A stretch of DNA of 64,000 bases from Archivesica marissinica (GCA_014843695.1 CM026404.1:57213931-57277930); one strand, 5' to 3'; counted from the first letter of the stretch, positions 34,015-45,541 are shown. The notes: a model not told the origin generated them from the sequence alone. A program made the numbers and translations.

Positions 34015-34118
34015 TCCAAGAGGAGATATGGAAAATAGGATTACATTTTCATAAATCTCATCAGAAATATTTAGCAACTTTTGATGGAATACAATAGTTG
34101 GAGTGTTATTGTTGGCAA

Positions 34119-34352
34119 GTGGAAGTCGTGATAACGCAGGGGTAGCGCGTTCATTTCAGGTGCGAAAGACCCATGGTTCGAGCCCTGCTAGAACCTTTAT
34201 GTTTGTTCCCTTAGGCAAGGCTTTTAAATTCCACATGCCTCTTCTCTCTCCCTCGTGGCGATGGATTCCATCAGGAATGAGGTCTCGAGAGTGATTTATA
34301 TAAGTTGAAATAACTTTTTTCGCAATCGAGCTAAAATAAATTTGTACAAACT
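34119..34352 (+). mobile_element. SINE (family C)
   Basis: Full length in plus orientation: gtggaagtcgtgataacgca, tttcaggtgcgaaag, Box B ggttcgagccc, tail cgcaatcgagctaaaataaa. No clear target duplication. It ends about 50 bp from the exon at 34401. Confidence 0.9.
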
Positions 34353-34400
34353 AATCCATGATTCATTCATCTATCCTCCTGCATAGTAACTTAACCATAC

Positions 34401-34644
34401 CTTAGCTCTTGTCAGCAAAGCTCTAGCCAAGCACACCAACTGTCTCTGTCCAACTGAGAAATGGTGCCCCTTCTCTGCCACATCACCGTGTAGTCCACCG
34501 AGTCTCTCTACGGCAACTCTCAGATGGCACTTCTCCAATACGGACCATAACTCACCGTCGGTGTAAGCCAATGTTGGATCGAGATTTTCTCTAACTGTAC
34601 CACTAAACAGGAATGGATCTTGTGGAATGATGGCTAACTTTGAC
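34401..34644 (-). CDS. ABCC10: ABCC10-like exon: NBD2 Q-loop to signature
   Basis: Acceptor tattccacag and donor aag|gtatgg. Contains SKLAIIPQDPFLFSGTVREN (Q-loop region), then the helical domain and FSVGQRQLVCLARALL, the ABC signature with VGQ in place of the canonical SGGQ. A divergent LGQ-type signature is normal for NBD2 of this subfamily. Splits an Arg codon with the previous exon (AG|G). 244 nt, phase consistent on both sides. Confidence 0.96.
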
Positions 34645-34725
34645 CTGTGGAATAAATAAACAAGGGCACCATTCAAGAGTTGCTCACCTGATATACTTAA
34701 CCTTAAGTCGACAAATGACCGCCAT

Positions 34726-34925
34726 CATTAGTTTATACAAATTTGTTGTAGCTCGATTGCAAAACAAGTTCTTACAACTTATATTAATCACTCTCGAGAC
34801 CTCATTCCTGATGGAATCCATCGCCATGAGGGAGAGAGAAGAGGCAACATGGAATTTAAATGGGCACAATCGTAACCGCTCCAGCGGGGCTCAAACTACA
34901 GACCTTTCGCACCTGAAGCAAACTG
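34726..34925 (-). mobile_element. SINE (family C), internally shortened
   Basis: Family C in reverse: tacaaatttgttgtagctcg, gacctcattcctgatggaat, gctccagcggggctcaaact. The short flank repeat cgccatc occurs near 34719 and 34926. It lacks about 15 bp of the body and the 5' part of the head. Confidence 0.85.
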
Positions 34926-36140
34926 CGCCATCTTTGATTTGGGATAACCAATATTTTGCATAATTTTCCTCTACCGTAATTATCGATGTATAACGCGCAC
35001 CCACTTTTTGGCACGAAAATCGGTGAAAAACTTGGTTCTGGTGTATACCGCGCACCGTAAAATATCATTTTCACAAACCAAAATTTCTCAAGATACGATA
35101 TTATCACCCTCTATGGTTTATATATATTAGTTACAATCAAATAGTCCAACACATGAACATTATTATCACATCAATAACTGTCAGGGGAGGTAACTAGAGC
35201 CACAGAGTGGGGCTACAATCAAATATACTACAAGAATAAAATACTTTCACCGTGATGTACACATCAATATTGGGAGGTTAATGGTTACACTGTATATGCA
35301 TTACAATATTTGAACTGTGTCTGTACTAGTGCATAATGCACAGTAGAGAATTATACATGGATTTTAGAAAATGGCTAATTTATTATCACAAGGAACAAGG
35401 CCCTCATCCAAAAACAATTCCAACAGTGTTTACAAGCTTTTCGTTTAACTTATTGTCAATAGCCCTATTTCCGTACCCCACCTGTATTCGAATTTGTTCA
35501 CAAATAACGTCATCGCTGTCAGTAACAGGTACTTTGATTATATGGTAGACGATAAAACTACCAGACACGAAAAGAACCTCAAACAAATCAATATTCACAT
35601 TTTATTTCGAAAATATGTAAATATTGATGTTTTCATTAGTCTCATTCACGCGTACCCTAAAAATCCCTTACACAGAGAAATATGCAAAGAAATATTTGTT
35701 TATTTTTGTAACACATGAAGTCTAATGCTTGGCTTTACAAAGGCATGTGTCAATCATGTGACAATACCGGAATACACATTTCTGGTAAATGAAATTTGAT
35801 TGGTGTCCGAAACGTAGGTCCTTTCCTCCCCCCCCCCCCCGCCATTTTAAATTCACATGTGAGTGAAATTGTGGTTTTATTTTAAAAGATGGTGTGCAAT
35901 CTGAGTTTATTGAAGTATATTAAATGCAAGAATGATCACTTTACATAGTAATATTATTTCATCTGCTATATAAAGAGACTGGCTAGATGTTATTCATATT
36001 CAAACCTTAGTGTTTTTAGGGAAATAGCTGATTATTGAATGGAACAAAGAATTCACAACACTTCTGGCACTATGTTTCATGTCTATCTTTTATACTGTGA
36101 TGATGTCAAGCACAGGCACAGCTCTCTACAGGGTGTCAGT
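34926..36140. other. intronic stretch without a recognised element
   Basis: Two atgtataacgcgcaccc/gtgtataccgcgcaccgt blocks at 34990-35065 look like remnants of a repeat. A poly-C run lies at about 35829-35840. The rest is AT-rich with no gene. Confidence 0.5.
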
Positions 36141-36152
36141 AAAAATAAACTG

Positions 36153-36381
36153 TCTGGTTAGTGCGCTCGTTCTCACTAATGCAACCCGGGTTCGATCCTC
36201 GGTCCGGGAAGTATGTGAGATGGTACGGTGGTCGCCAGATCTGACAGGTGGGTTTTCTACGGGTACTCCGGTTTCCTCCCACACAAATGACCACATATAC
36301 GCTTTCATCCTCGCCAACAAGAGTGATTAATATAATTGTTAGAACTTGCTTCGCAATCGTTGTAAAATAAGTAAAAGTAAT
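36153..36381 (+). mobile_element. SINE (family E)
   Basis: Head ggttagtgcgctcgttctc with Box B gggttcgatcctcggtccgg, body acggtggtcgccagatctga, tail agaacttgcttcgcaatcgt and aaaataagtaaaag. The 12-bp repeat aaaaataaactg lies at 36141-36152 and 36382-36393. Confidence 0.9.
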
Positions 36382-36530
36382 AAAAATAAACTGGCTCTAT
36401 ACAGGGTGTCAGTAAAAATAAACTGGCTCTATACAGGGTGTCAGTAAAAATAAACTGGCTCTATACAGGGTGTCAGTAAAAATAAACTGGCTCTATACAG
36501 GGTGTCAGTAAAAATAAACTGGTTTGGGTG
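36382..36530. repeat. 32-bp tandem repeat at a SINE insertion site
   Basis: About 4.5 copies of aaaaataaactggctctata-cagggtgtcagt. One further copy lies upstream of the SINE (near 36125-36152), so the SINE landed at the edge of, or seeded, this array. Confidence 0.9.
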
Positions 36531-36647
36531 TGTTTGTGATCAGGTTTGAACAAAATCCAATGAAAACTAGACTTGTTTATAGTGCTTACAAGAGAGACCA
36601 ACAAGATGGACAGACCAACAAGATCATAATACCTCAAAACACGATTA

Positions 36648-37031
36648 ATTTATACAAATTTAATTTAGCTCGATTGCAAAACAAGTTCTCACAAATATCA
36701 CTCTCGAGACATGGCATCCATCGCAACGAAGGAATATATATGATATATTTCGGATTTTACGCCTGCATCAGCACCATTTTGGGCTATATCTTTAGCGGGG
36801 CTCGAACCAGTGACCATCAGTGATGATAGGTTACAATGGTATACAAGTCAGCGACCGTAACCACTCGACCACGGAGGCGGACGAGCGCAACGAAGGAAAG
36901 AGAAGAGGCAATGTGGAATTTAAATGCCTTGTCTAGGGAAACAATCGTAATGGCTCCAGCGGGGCGCAAACTCTGGGCCTTTCACACCTGAAGCGAACTA
37001 GCTATCACTGCGCTATCAAGATTTCCACATG
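36648..37031 (-). mobile_element. SINE (family C) split by a SINE (family B)
   Basis: Left part 36648-36734 and right part 36886-37031 are family C in reverse. They join cleanly when 36735-36885 and one copy of cgcaacgaaggaa are removed. Confidence 0.9.
36735..36885 (-). mobile_element. internally deleted SINE (family B), nested
   Basis: Has the family B 3' end (atatttcggattttacgcct) and tRNA head (ctcgaaccagtgaccatcag through accacggaggcgga) but lacks the middle. Flanked by cgcaacgaaggaa at 36722-36734 and 36886-36898, so it is a genuine later insertion. Confidence 0.93.
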
Positions 37032-37111
37032 AGAGAAAACGAGCTTAGCAAATGAGCTCAAATAAATTTGTTATATTGAACCCTTGGTTCAGGTGAGCAA
37101 ATAATATTTAC

Positions 37112-37365
37112 CTAATTTCTATCAAATCCAGGTGGATCAAATCTATTCCATCAACAAAAATGTTTCCTTTATAAATTTCGACCATTCGAAAAAGAGCCAA
37201 AAATAGACTAGATTTTCCAGATCCGGTTCGCCCCACAATTCCCACTTTCTCCGAAGGCTCTACTTCAAACGAGACTTTATTTAGAGCGTTGGTGAGGTTA
37301 TTCCTGTACTTCAGTTGGACATGCCGGAATACAATTGATCCTTGTATCGGCCAGTATGGAGGTGG
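37112..37365 (-). CDS. ABCC10: ABCC10-like exon: start of NBD2 with Walker A
   Basis: Acceptor ccaatgtttcag and donor attag|gtaaat. Reads PPPYWPIQGSIVFRHVQLKY, a typical pre-NBD strand, then KVGIVGRTGSGKSSLFLALF with an intact Walker A (GxxGxGKS) and GNIFVDGIDLIHLDLIEIR. 254 nt, starts in phase 0 and ends after AG of an Arg codon completed at 34644. Closest by motif order to MRP7. Confidence 0.97.
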
Positions 37366-37413
37366 CTGAAACATTGGAAACACCAGTACAGTCAAAATTA
37401 AAATTTCACATTA

Positions 37414-37585
37414 CAGTCAAACCTGTTTTAAGCAGCCAACCAAGGGAATTGCAGAAAGTGGCTGCTTAGCACAGGTGGCTGCTTAATAGAGGTCAAATGT
37501 ATAATAAAACAGCATACTGGGAACCTGGAAACTGGCTGCTTAATACAGGTTGGCTGCTTAATAGAGGTGACCACAGGTTTGACTG
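37414..37585. mobile_element. Tc1-type MITE (CAGTCAAACCTG termini)
   Basis: Termini cagtcaaacctg and caggtttgactg with TA on both sides. Interior repeats of gctgcttaa. Confidence 0.9.
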
Positions 37586-37673
37586 TATATTGAATATATG
37601 CTGTAAATATGTTGGAAAACACAAGTCACTATCAATAAACAATTATCTTATCTTCTACAATAAAATATGATTA

Positions 37674-37848
37674 CAGTCAAACCTGTCTTAAGCAGCCAGC
37701 CAAGGGAATTACAGAAAGTGACTGCTTAGCACAGGTGGCTGCTTAATAGAGGTCAAATGTATAATAAAACATATTGGGAATCTGGAAACTGGCTGCTTAA
37801 TACAGGTTGGATGCATAATAGAGGTGACCACTAACACAGGTTTGACTG
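37674..37848. mobile_element. Tc1-type MITE (CAGTCAAACCTG termini)
   Basis: Closely similar to 37414-37585 and also flanked by TA; the two may come from a local duplication. Confidence 0.9.
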
Positions 37849-38229
37849 TAAACCAAAGATTACCGGTACACCAACTGGCGTCCATTTTGTTGCATATTTT
37901 AAGTATAAAATAAAAATAGAAGAAACAGTTGCATAGTTCAAAATCGAGCATACTACTTTCACGCTAAAATGAAGACCGTTTCTCAATCACATTAATTAAC
38001 TAGCCTTTAAATGGTATAGTATATACTCAACCATCCACACGATTTCTCCTCTCCTATTTCTCTCTCTCTTTCAAAAAACGTACCGGTAATGAAATTTTCT
38101 CTCCATCTTACATATACATTGTACCGGTATTGATGTTTAATGTATCTGCGATTTAGCATGGAATACTATATAAATGACATTAATTTATGTCAGTACATCT
38201 TTTTACAAAGTTAGTACATTGTATTGTTA

Positions 38230-38312
38230 ACATATATTGATTTTGTATTTATGTACTGTATTGTTTTTGACACGCAACATGTCTACGTCCCCGCGAGGGG
38301 TTCAACATTAAC
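38230..38312 (+). mobile_element. LINE 3' end (GATA-tail family), strongly truncated
   Basis: Contains tttttgacacgcaacatgtc, tacgtccccgcgaggggttc and aacattaacggaagatag. It matches the 3' end of the LINE at 4969-5490 and leads straight into the GATA array. Confidence 0.88.
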
Positions 38313-39515
<1,203 letters not shown>

Positions 39516-39540
39516 CATAAATACATACATATTGACTTAC

Positions 39541-39701
39541 TATCAGAGATCCCTCTGATCTTTCATTAGGGACATCCACGGTGTACTGCTCTACCCTCTC
39601 TACACTGACCATTTGTTTCTCAGTCTCAGCAAACGAATTCACAACCCCACTCAGCAGGTTTGTTACTGACAGAGCATATGACATTGCTAGACCTACAAGA
39701 C
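39541..39701 (-). CDS. ABCC10: ABCC10-like exon: last TM helix of TMD2 and linker
   Basis: Acceptor cattttacag, donor ctgata|gtaagt. Reads LVGLAMSYALSVTNLLSGVV (membrane helix) and then the conserved coupling segment ETEKQMVSVERVEQYT. 161 nt; completes the Gly codon begun in the exon at 41290-41459 and ends in phase 0. Confidence 0.96.
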
Positions 39702-40017
39702 CTGTAAAATGCACCGTTTAATGGAGAGTGGAACATCGGTGTCTATGCATATCTATCCATAAAGTTGTAATTACCTTATCATTTCCCTTTGAATGACATC
39801 ATTAGCTATGTTAACTTTATTATGCATGTTCCCTCTAATTCACGTACTTCGAGAGAATATAGAATTTCAAGATGGATACCATGTTACTTTGAACTACAAT
39901 TCGCCCCATTGGCCAAGTGTCAACGAAATCGAAAAAGCGTTTCACAGAGAAGTCAAAAGTACATTTTCAAGATGGCAACTTTATCATTTGATCGACTAGT
40001 CACATTCTAACCTGACT

Positions 40018-40252
40018 TGTAGATATCGTGATAGCGCAGTGGTAGCGTGTTCGCTTCAGGTGCGAAAGGCCTGGAGTTTGAGCCCCGCTGGAGCGGTTAT
40101 GATTGTGCTCTAAGGCAAGGCATTTAAATTCCATGTCACATATTCTCTCTCCCTCGTGGCAATGGATTCCATGAATGAGGTCTCAAGATTGATTCATATA
40201 AGTTGTAAGAACTTGTTTCGCAATCGAGCTAAATTAAATTTGTATAAACTAA
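40018..40252 (+). mobile_element. SINE (family C)
   Basis: Full-length family C in plus orientation, from atcgtgatagcgcagtggta to cgcaatcgagctaaattaaa. No clear target duplication. Confidence 0.88.
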
Positions 40253-40376
40253 CATCACACTACATTGCTATGCCAAATTACATTTTAACAAATTGCCTCG
40301 GCTGTAATATGCATGCCAGGGTTACTGGAAATGTGCTAAAGGAAGATAACTCTGCTAAATGAGGGTAAGAGTTGTG

Positions 40377-40865
40377 TGCGGCGTCCGTGGTCCAGTGGCA
40401 GCGCGACGGATTTGGAATCGAACGGTCCCGTGTTCGATACTCGGTCAGTTATGTTATATTTCGGGTTTTACGCCTGCATCAGCACCATTTTGGGCTACTT
40501 CGCCGGTGGGCAGTTTACCTAACAACACCTTTCCTGGGCAGGCTCCAACGGTTAACCAGTACATTGGTGCACCAACCTCCATAAGAAACTGCCAACTTTT
40601 TCATATAAATGAGACACGGTCTGAGCGGGGGCTCGAACCCATGACCATCAGTGATGATAGGTTACAGGGGTATACAAGTCAGCGACCTTAACAACTCGAC
40701 CACGGAGGCTGACGATGATACTCGGTCAGGCCAAGTATGTAGTGCCATTGAGCAAGGCACCTCACACACACATTGCTTAGTACTGGTTAATCACTTAGGT
40801 CGGCTAAGCCTGCCCAGGAAAACATGTCTAGGTCCCTGCGAGGGGTTTGACATTAACGGAACATA
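40377..40865 (+). mobile_element. tRNA-derived SINE (family D) split by a SINE (family B)
   Basis: Head gcggcgtccgtggtccagtg with an anticodon loop resembling tRNA-Pro(TGG) and Box B gtgttcgatactcgg. After the nested element it continues with gagcaaggcacctcacacac. It ends in acatgtctaggtccctgcga-ggggtttgacattaacgga, the same 3' tail as the GATA-family LINE. Confidence 0.85.
40449..40716 (-). mobile_element. SINE (family B) nested in SINE family D
   Basis: Full-length family B in reverse. The 13-bp duplication gatactcggtcag at 40436-40448 and 40717-40729 is part of the family D head, so the order of events is certain. Confidence 0.96.
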
Positions 40866-40949
40866 CAAAGAATAATGAAAACATTCTTCCATGATATACA
40901 TGTATGTTTATGCCAAATCCATGTTAGAAGTATCGTCAAGTACTTTGAG

Positions 40950-41176
40950 GTTCGTGGAAGTCGTGATAGCGTTCGCTTCAGGTGCGAAAGGTCCGGAGTT
41001 CGAGCCCCACTGGAGCCGTTACGATTGTGCCCTTAGGCAAGGCATTTAAATTCCACGTTGCCTCTTCTCTCTCCCTCGTGGCGATGGATTTCATCAGGAA
41101 TGAGGTCTCGAGAGTGATTTATATAAGTTGAAAGAACTTGTTTACGCAATCGAGCTAAAATAAATTTGTATAAATG
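40950..41176 (+). mobile_element. SINE (family C)
   Basis: Plus orientation, with part of the D arm missing (gtgatagcgttcgcttcagg). Flanked by aagtactttgag at 40938-40949 and 41177-41188. Confidence 0.95.
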
Positions 41177-41289
41177 AAGTACTTTGAGAAATCACAAGGT
41201 GTGACTCCGATGGAAACTTCGTGGAAACCAGTGCAATGACTGTCTGTTAGTCTGACATATTAAAGTTTTATAATTAATTAATTACTTGC

Positions 41290-41459
41290 CTGGATTAACA
41301 CTTTGGAAATTATGTTCCAGTACAGCAATAAATGCTATCCCTGTAACCATGGCAACTCCAAGCATCTGCAGCCGGAATGATAGCCAGCTAGCGACAGCTT
41401 GAGAACAAAACTGAGCTCTCTGGTTTGTTTCCAGCTTGTCCAGATTCTCATTCTCAAAT
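41290..41459 (-). CDS. ABCC10: ABCC10-like exon: TMD2 helices, with a GC splice donor
   Basis: Acceptor gaatttcag. Reads FENENLDKLETNQRAQFCSQ and then a membrane helix LGVAMVTGIAFIAVLEHNF, ending at NPG. The donor is ccag|gcaagt: only a GC at the intron start makes the Gly codon and the next exon (39701) join in frame, and its flanks are the consensus for GC-AG introns. 170 nt. Confidence 0.94.
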
Positions 41460-41882
41460 CTGAAATTCAATTACTACCAAATACAACAATTACTACTAAA
41501 TACAACAATTGTGGATGCGCGGTCGCTTCAGGTGCGAAAGGTCCGGTGTTCGAGCCCCACTGGAGCCGTTACGATTGTGCCCTTAGGCAAGGTATTTAAA
41601 TTCCATGTTGCCTCTTCTCTCTCCCTCGTGGCGATAGCTTCCATCAGGAATGAGGTCTCGAGAGTGATTAATTTAGGTTGTAAGAATTGACCTTTCTGCC
41701 GATTTTGATTGACAGCTGGCGTTAGCCAATCGCATCGCACCATTCGCGCACACCCCCGGCAACGGTTTATTGCCGCCATCTTGTTAGACAAACAATGCAT
41801 ATTAGACAAACTAGTAACGAGTAGACAAATTTGAAAAGGCGTGAATTTGATCGAAAATACGGGTTTTAAATTGTTTTAATGA

Positions 41883-42050
41883 TGTTGAAAATGTGTAGCT
41901 TTGGTGTGTGGGTTAGTTAGTACAAAATTAGTCGATATCCTGGTGATCGACGTTAAATTCAACCCATTTCAAAATCCTTGGACAAATCTAAGTGTGTATA
42001 TGAACCACAAAATACCACCCAGCTGCTTTAAAAACAATGCATCTATAAAA
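41883..42050 (+). pseudogene. diverged second THAP-like segment
   Basis: DNA-level similarity to 42448-42640: aaaatgtgtagctttggtg, cgatatcctggtgatcgacg, aacccatttcaaaatccttg. It has a stop early in the frame and lost one of the zinc-binding cysteines (Cys to Trp). Confidence 0.5.
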
Positions 42051-42447
42051 ACACCGACTGACCCCATATAGTCATTCTTTTATCGCAAACACAGCAATCA
42101 AATTTAAGCGTGTCACACTGTTTATTGGGAGTAATCAACAACCTACCGACTATCGGTACATCACAGAGACCGCCGACATAATATCCCGATAGGGGCCTAC
42201 TGCTATTATCAAGATCAAAGTATTGCACATCGGAATTTAGCACTGATTGTGCTAATAATTGGTCAATTATAAAATGTGTGCACACAATTATAGTATTGAT
42301 TACTACACCGAGTCATTGTTTTATCGTTCTGTCAGACAAACAAGTTATTTAGTAAAATTTTAATCAAATCTGATAACGAGTGATCGTGATCTGAAATTAT
42401 TTTTTGAAAAATAATTACAAATTAATTAATGCTGTCTGTCATTGACA

Positions 42448-42648
42448 ATGGTGAAAAGATGTAGTTACGGGCTGTGTGACAGTGATAGTAGATATCCAGA
42501 TCGATTGATAGGTGACGTTTAATTTGTGCCATTTCCAAAACCTAAGACAAATCTTGAAAAATGTCTAAGGTGGATTAAGTTGTGTGGACGACCAAACGAC
42601 CAGCTGAATACATCCAAAATTAATGCAAACATATATATTTGCACACAA
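42448..42648 (+). pseudogene. THAP zinc-finger exon with an internal stop
   Basis: Reads MVKRCSYGLCDSDSRYP, then after an in-frame TAA reads FVPFPKPKTNLEKCLRWIKL-CGRPND and ends NIYICTQ before a gtaagt donor. C-x4-C, the PFP turn, the RW pair and the final C (its partner His would be in a next exon) are THAP hallmarks. THAP domains bind DNA in P-element and Kolobok-type transposases and in host factors. The stop makes it non-functional. Confidence 0.65.
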
Positions 42649-42893
42649 GTAAGTTGAAATTAATTTATTTATGCATAATAAAATATTTCGAAAAAATATA
42701 TTCTGCATTTATAGATCTACTGTTCACAAGAGATATGTGAGTATAATGGTGATTAAAATTATACATGTGGTTCATACATATTGTCGTGGATGGTGGACTA
42801 GGGATCAGATAGTAGTAATAGTACCCATGCATGTGCAGAGCTGTGGGATTCCCATATTAGCTCAGTGAACGTACTGGTGTTCAGTTTTTGGGC

Positions 42894-43188
42894 CTAATGT
42901 TCGAGTCTTCTAGGAGGCATAGGGTCGAGTCTCTCAATACAGTGGCATATTTCATTTCTTTTAATGTCAAAGTTGACACGATGTGGTTGTTCACTCTTCC
43001 ATTGACTGCGAAAGCATTTTCCACGAACACTTAACACGTCCTCATCCGTTAAATATATCTGTACATTAGAGAAATAACCTTCACTGAAGAACCTAAACAC
43101 TTGTTGACTTGCTTGGGTAAAATAAAACCGATAAATTCGACGGAATTTTATCTAGATCAACTCGATGCAGGTCTGCGTTAGACGCCAT
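42894..43188 (-). pseudogene. N-terminal remnant resembling SWIM/YqaJ-associated proteins
   Basis: ATG at 43186-43188 starts MASNADLHRVDLDKIPSNL. After one frameshift near 43120 the frame reads VFRFFSEGYFSNVQIYLTDE and then VRGKCFRSQWKSEQPHRVNF. The RGKCxRSQKxxExPH pattern recalls proteins with a SWIM zinc finger and YqaJ-like nuclease that are common in mollusc and cnidarian genomes. Family assignment is from memory and tentative. Confidence 0.4.
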
Positions 43189-43329
43189 TTTGTTAGATAG
43201 CTTGTCTCGTGTGGTTACAGCGAGCACCTGTAACTATGGGGGGCGTGACTAAGTAGCGTTTGCAGAAAGGTCAATTAGTTTTGCAATCGAGCTAAAATAA
43301 ATTTGTATAAACTAAATACATATAGTGAT

Positions 43330-43527
43330 CCAAGTCAAACCTGTCCATAAAGGCCACCCTCGAGAAAGTAAAAAAGTGGCCTTTGTTGGCAGGTGGCCTC
43401 TCAATAGAGGGTTAAAATGCATTGAAAATGGCTCGACAGGAGAGAAAAATGGTGGTCTTTAGAGACAGGTTTTTCATATGCGGCCTTTATTCGGAGGTGG
43501 CCTTTAGCACAGGTTTGACTGTATTTG
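43330..43527. mobile_element. MITE related to the CAGTCAAACCTG family
   Basis: Ends aagtcaaacctgtccataaa and caggtttgactgta. The interior uses ggtggccttt blocks where the other copies have gctgcttaa, so it is a diverged subfamily. Confidence 0.75.
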
Positions 43528-43587
43528 CTATTATGATATATCCCTGAGAAATGAAGCTACTGACAGAACCAAACAAACAATTATGTT

Positions 43588-43849
43588 ATATTATATTTCG
43601 GGTTTTACGCCCGCATCAGCACCATTTTGGGCTATATCGCCGGCGGGCAGTTTACCTAACAACACCTTTCCTGGGCAGGCTCCAACGGTTAACCAGTACT
43701 TGGGTGCACCAACCTCCGTAAGAAACTGCCAACTTTTTCATATAAATGAGACACAGTCTGAGCGGGGCTCGAACCCGTGACCATCAGTGATGATAGGTTA
43801 CAGTGGTATATAAGTCAGCGACCTTAACCACTCGACCACGGAGGCAGAC
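43588..43849 (-). mobile_element. SINE (family B)
   Basis: Full length in reverse, from ttatatttcgggttttacgc to accacggaggcaga. Target duplication not clear. Confidence 0.9.
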
Positions 43850-44365
43850 TACACAATCAAATGACTATCCTTGTAATATAAGATTATAATTATAGTCAAA
43901 ACTGTAGAACACTATTTATTCGCAAGCATTTATATATATATACATGTGTGGCTAATTTTCGCAATCTAAGTTGATCACGAATTCATGATTCTAGTGAACA
44001 ATACTGCGTCCGAATGTAGAGCTATATCCGAAAGTATGTACATTATATCAAAAATGTGCAAGTCAATACATTTATAAGCGATATATACATAAACAGTCAC
44101 CTTTAATTTCGCGATACAGCATGGATGAAATGAAAATGTTCAAAATCGCGAAAATCGCAAAATAAAGTGTTCGGTGATGATGATTGAGGTTATTTACCCT
44201 CGACTCCTGCGAACCATATGGGCGTGCGTATATAAAGTGTTAAATGTTAAAACGTTTGGATTTCATTACTGAAATACTTTGGCAATACTGGTTTTGTAAC
44301 TAGTGAATTATGTGACAACAATACTGCTAGACTCTGTGACAGTCATTTTGAACAGGAAGATGACC
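43850..44365. other. intronic stretch without a recognised element
   Basis: AT-rich intron sequence with no recognised repeat or gene. Confidence 0.5.
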
Positions 44366-44679
44366 TTAAAGTGACACTACATCGGCGAAAACGCAAATGT
44401 CTGCAGAATGTAATATCCTATGGTATATTTTTTTCTCTCCAATATTTGCCTCAAAAACTGTATCGCGCGTTTAGTATTGACTCCAATGACAAACAAACGA
44501 GTGTGGATGACAGTTATATGAAATCCTACTTTCACTTTTGAAAGTTTGTCGACCACAGAAACACTATTTATTGATTCAATGTTAGTGTTCGAATGTATTC
44601 AGAAGAATTTGTAGTAGGAATGCATTTATATGTGAAAACATGCATTTTATTTGCTTTTTGCGATGTAATGTCGCTTTAA
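44366..44679. mobile_element. MITE (TTAAAGCGACA family), internally deleted
   Basis: Ends ttaaagtgacactacatcgg and gcgatgtaatgtcgctttaa. About 200 bp shorter than the copy at 51504-52028 through a central deletion near 44462. Confidence 0.85.
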
Positions 44680-44793
44680 CATGTCTGTAAAGTGATTTAA
44701 TCACAAAGCTGTTTAGAATAGTTGACTCTAAAATAGTAGAAAATTAGACTAAAGCTTTCACTGGCTGCATAGTACTCATGGCTGGTCATAATC

Positions 44794-45160
44794 ATTACTG
44801 GACTGGTAATCCAAGTATCGCAGGTTCGATCCCCTGTCTGACCCTAATAAAATTAACAGTCTTTCAGATGGAACATTAAACCGAGGTCTCGTGTCGGTGC
44901 TGTACACCGTGCATGTAAAAGAACCAGAGGAGACTCTGGAATGGGTCTCTGTCTGTATCATTGCACTATCCTCCAACAATCTAAAATGACTAATCTCTTC
45001 AGGAGGTGTCGCTCATATGAGCAACCGGTAGCGACGATATGTGTCTCTGTCTGTATCATTGCACTATCCTCCAAAACTCTAAATTGACTAATCTCCTCAG
45101 GAGGTGTCGCTCATATGGACAACTGGTAGCGACGATAAATAAACGTAAAACACACACACA
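44794..45160 (+). mobile_element. SINE (family A) with duplicated 3' half
   Basis: Starts in the anticodon arm (ggactggtaatccaagtatc), runs through the tail (ggtagcgacgatatg) and then repeats from tgtctctgtctgtatcattg at about 45040 to a second tail ending caaacacacac near 45160. The second half differs at several sites, so it may come from a second insertion or an old duplication. Confidence 0.85.
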
Positions 45161-45321
45161 TAGTCGTTATATTGTGTATTTTTTAGCAGTTCAACTAATT
45201 CCAAATGATGCCATTCTTATTACCCAGTCCCCAAAACCAACCATCCCGAAACCACCCTGAATGTTTGACATCGACATATGAGTAGGTGCAAGTAAAATAC
45301 AAGATTACCTATGCCCAAACA

Positions 45322-45485
45322 TACGGTACGGTGGTCGCCAGATCGGACAGGAGGGGTTTTCTCCGGGTACTCCGGTTTCCTCCCACACGAATGCCACATA
45401 TACGCTTTCATCTGCGCCAACAAGATTAATATAAGTTGTTAGAACTTGCTTCACAATCGTTGTAAAATAAATCAAGTTTAAACTC
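45322..45485 (+). mobile_element. SINE (family E), 5'-truncated
   Basis: Body tacggtggtcgccagatcgg onward to the tail gttagaacttgcttcacaat and aaaataaatcaagtttaaac. It ends about 55 bp from the donor of the exon at 45542. Confidence 0.85.
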
Positions 45486-45541
45486 AAATATACCCCTCGA
45501 CTTATGGCCGAGTTCGTCTCATGCTCAAGTATTTACGGTAC

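Larger units (their letters stand above)
41689..43272. mobile_element. DNA transposon carrying THAP-like and SWIM-like remnants
   Basis: Perfect 11-bp inverted ends gacctttctgc / gcagaaaggtc, with aatt on both outer sides (possible 4-bp target duplication). Both subterminal regions have a ctaacaa-atggcg-type block in opposite orientation. The interior has two THAP-like segments on the plus strand (about 41883-42050 and 42448-42648) and an unrelated coding remnant on the minus strand (42894-43188). No transposase catalytic domain is visible, so it is non-autonomous. Confidence 0.8.
41511..43315 (+). mobile_element. SINE (family C) split by a 1.58-kb DNA transposon
   Basis: Left part 41511-41688 (gtggatgcgcggtcgcttca through ggttgtaagaatt) and right part 43273-43315 (agttttgcaatcgagctaaa through aaatttgtataaac) form one family C element when the insert is removed. 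It lies about 50 bp upstream of the exon at 41290-41459. Confidence 0.9.

Noticed and set aside
35336..35718. Possible small genes in the intron
   Set aside because: Short frames on both strands with no recognisable motif, no splice support and ordinary AT-rich composition.
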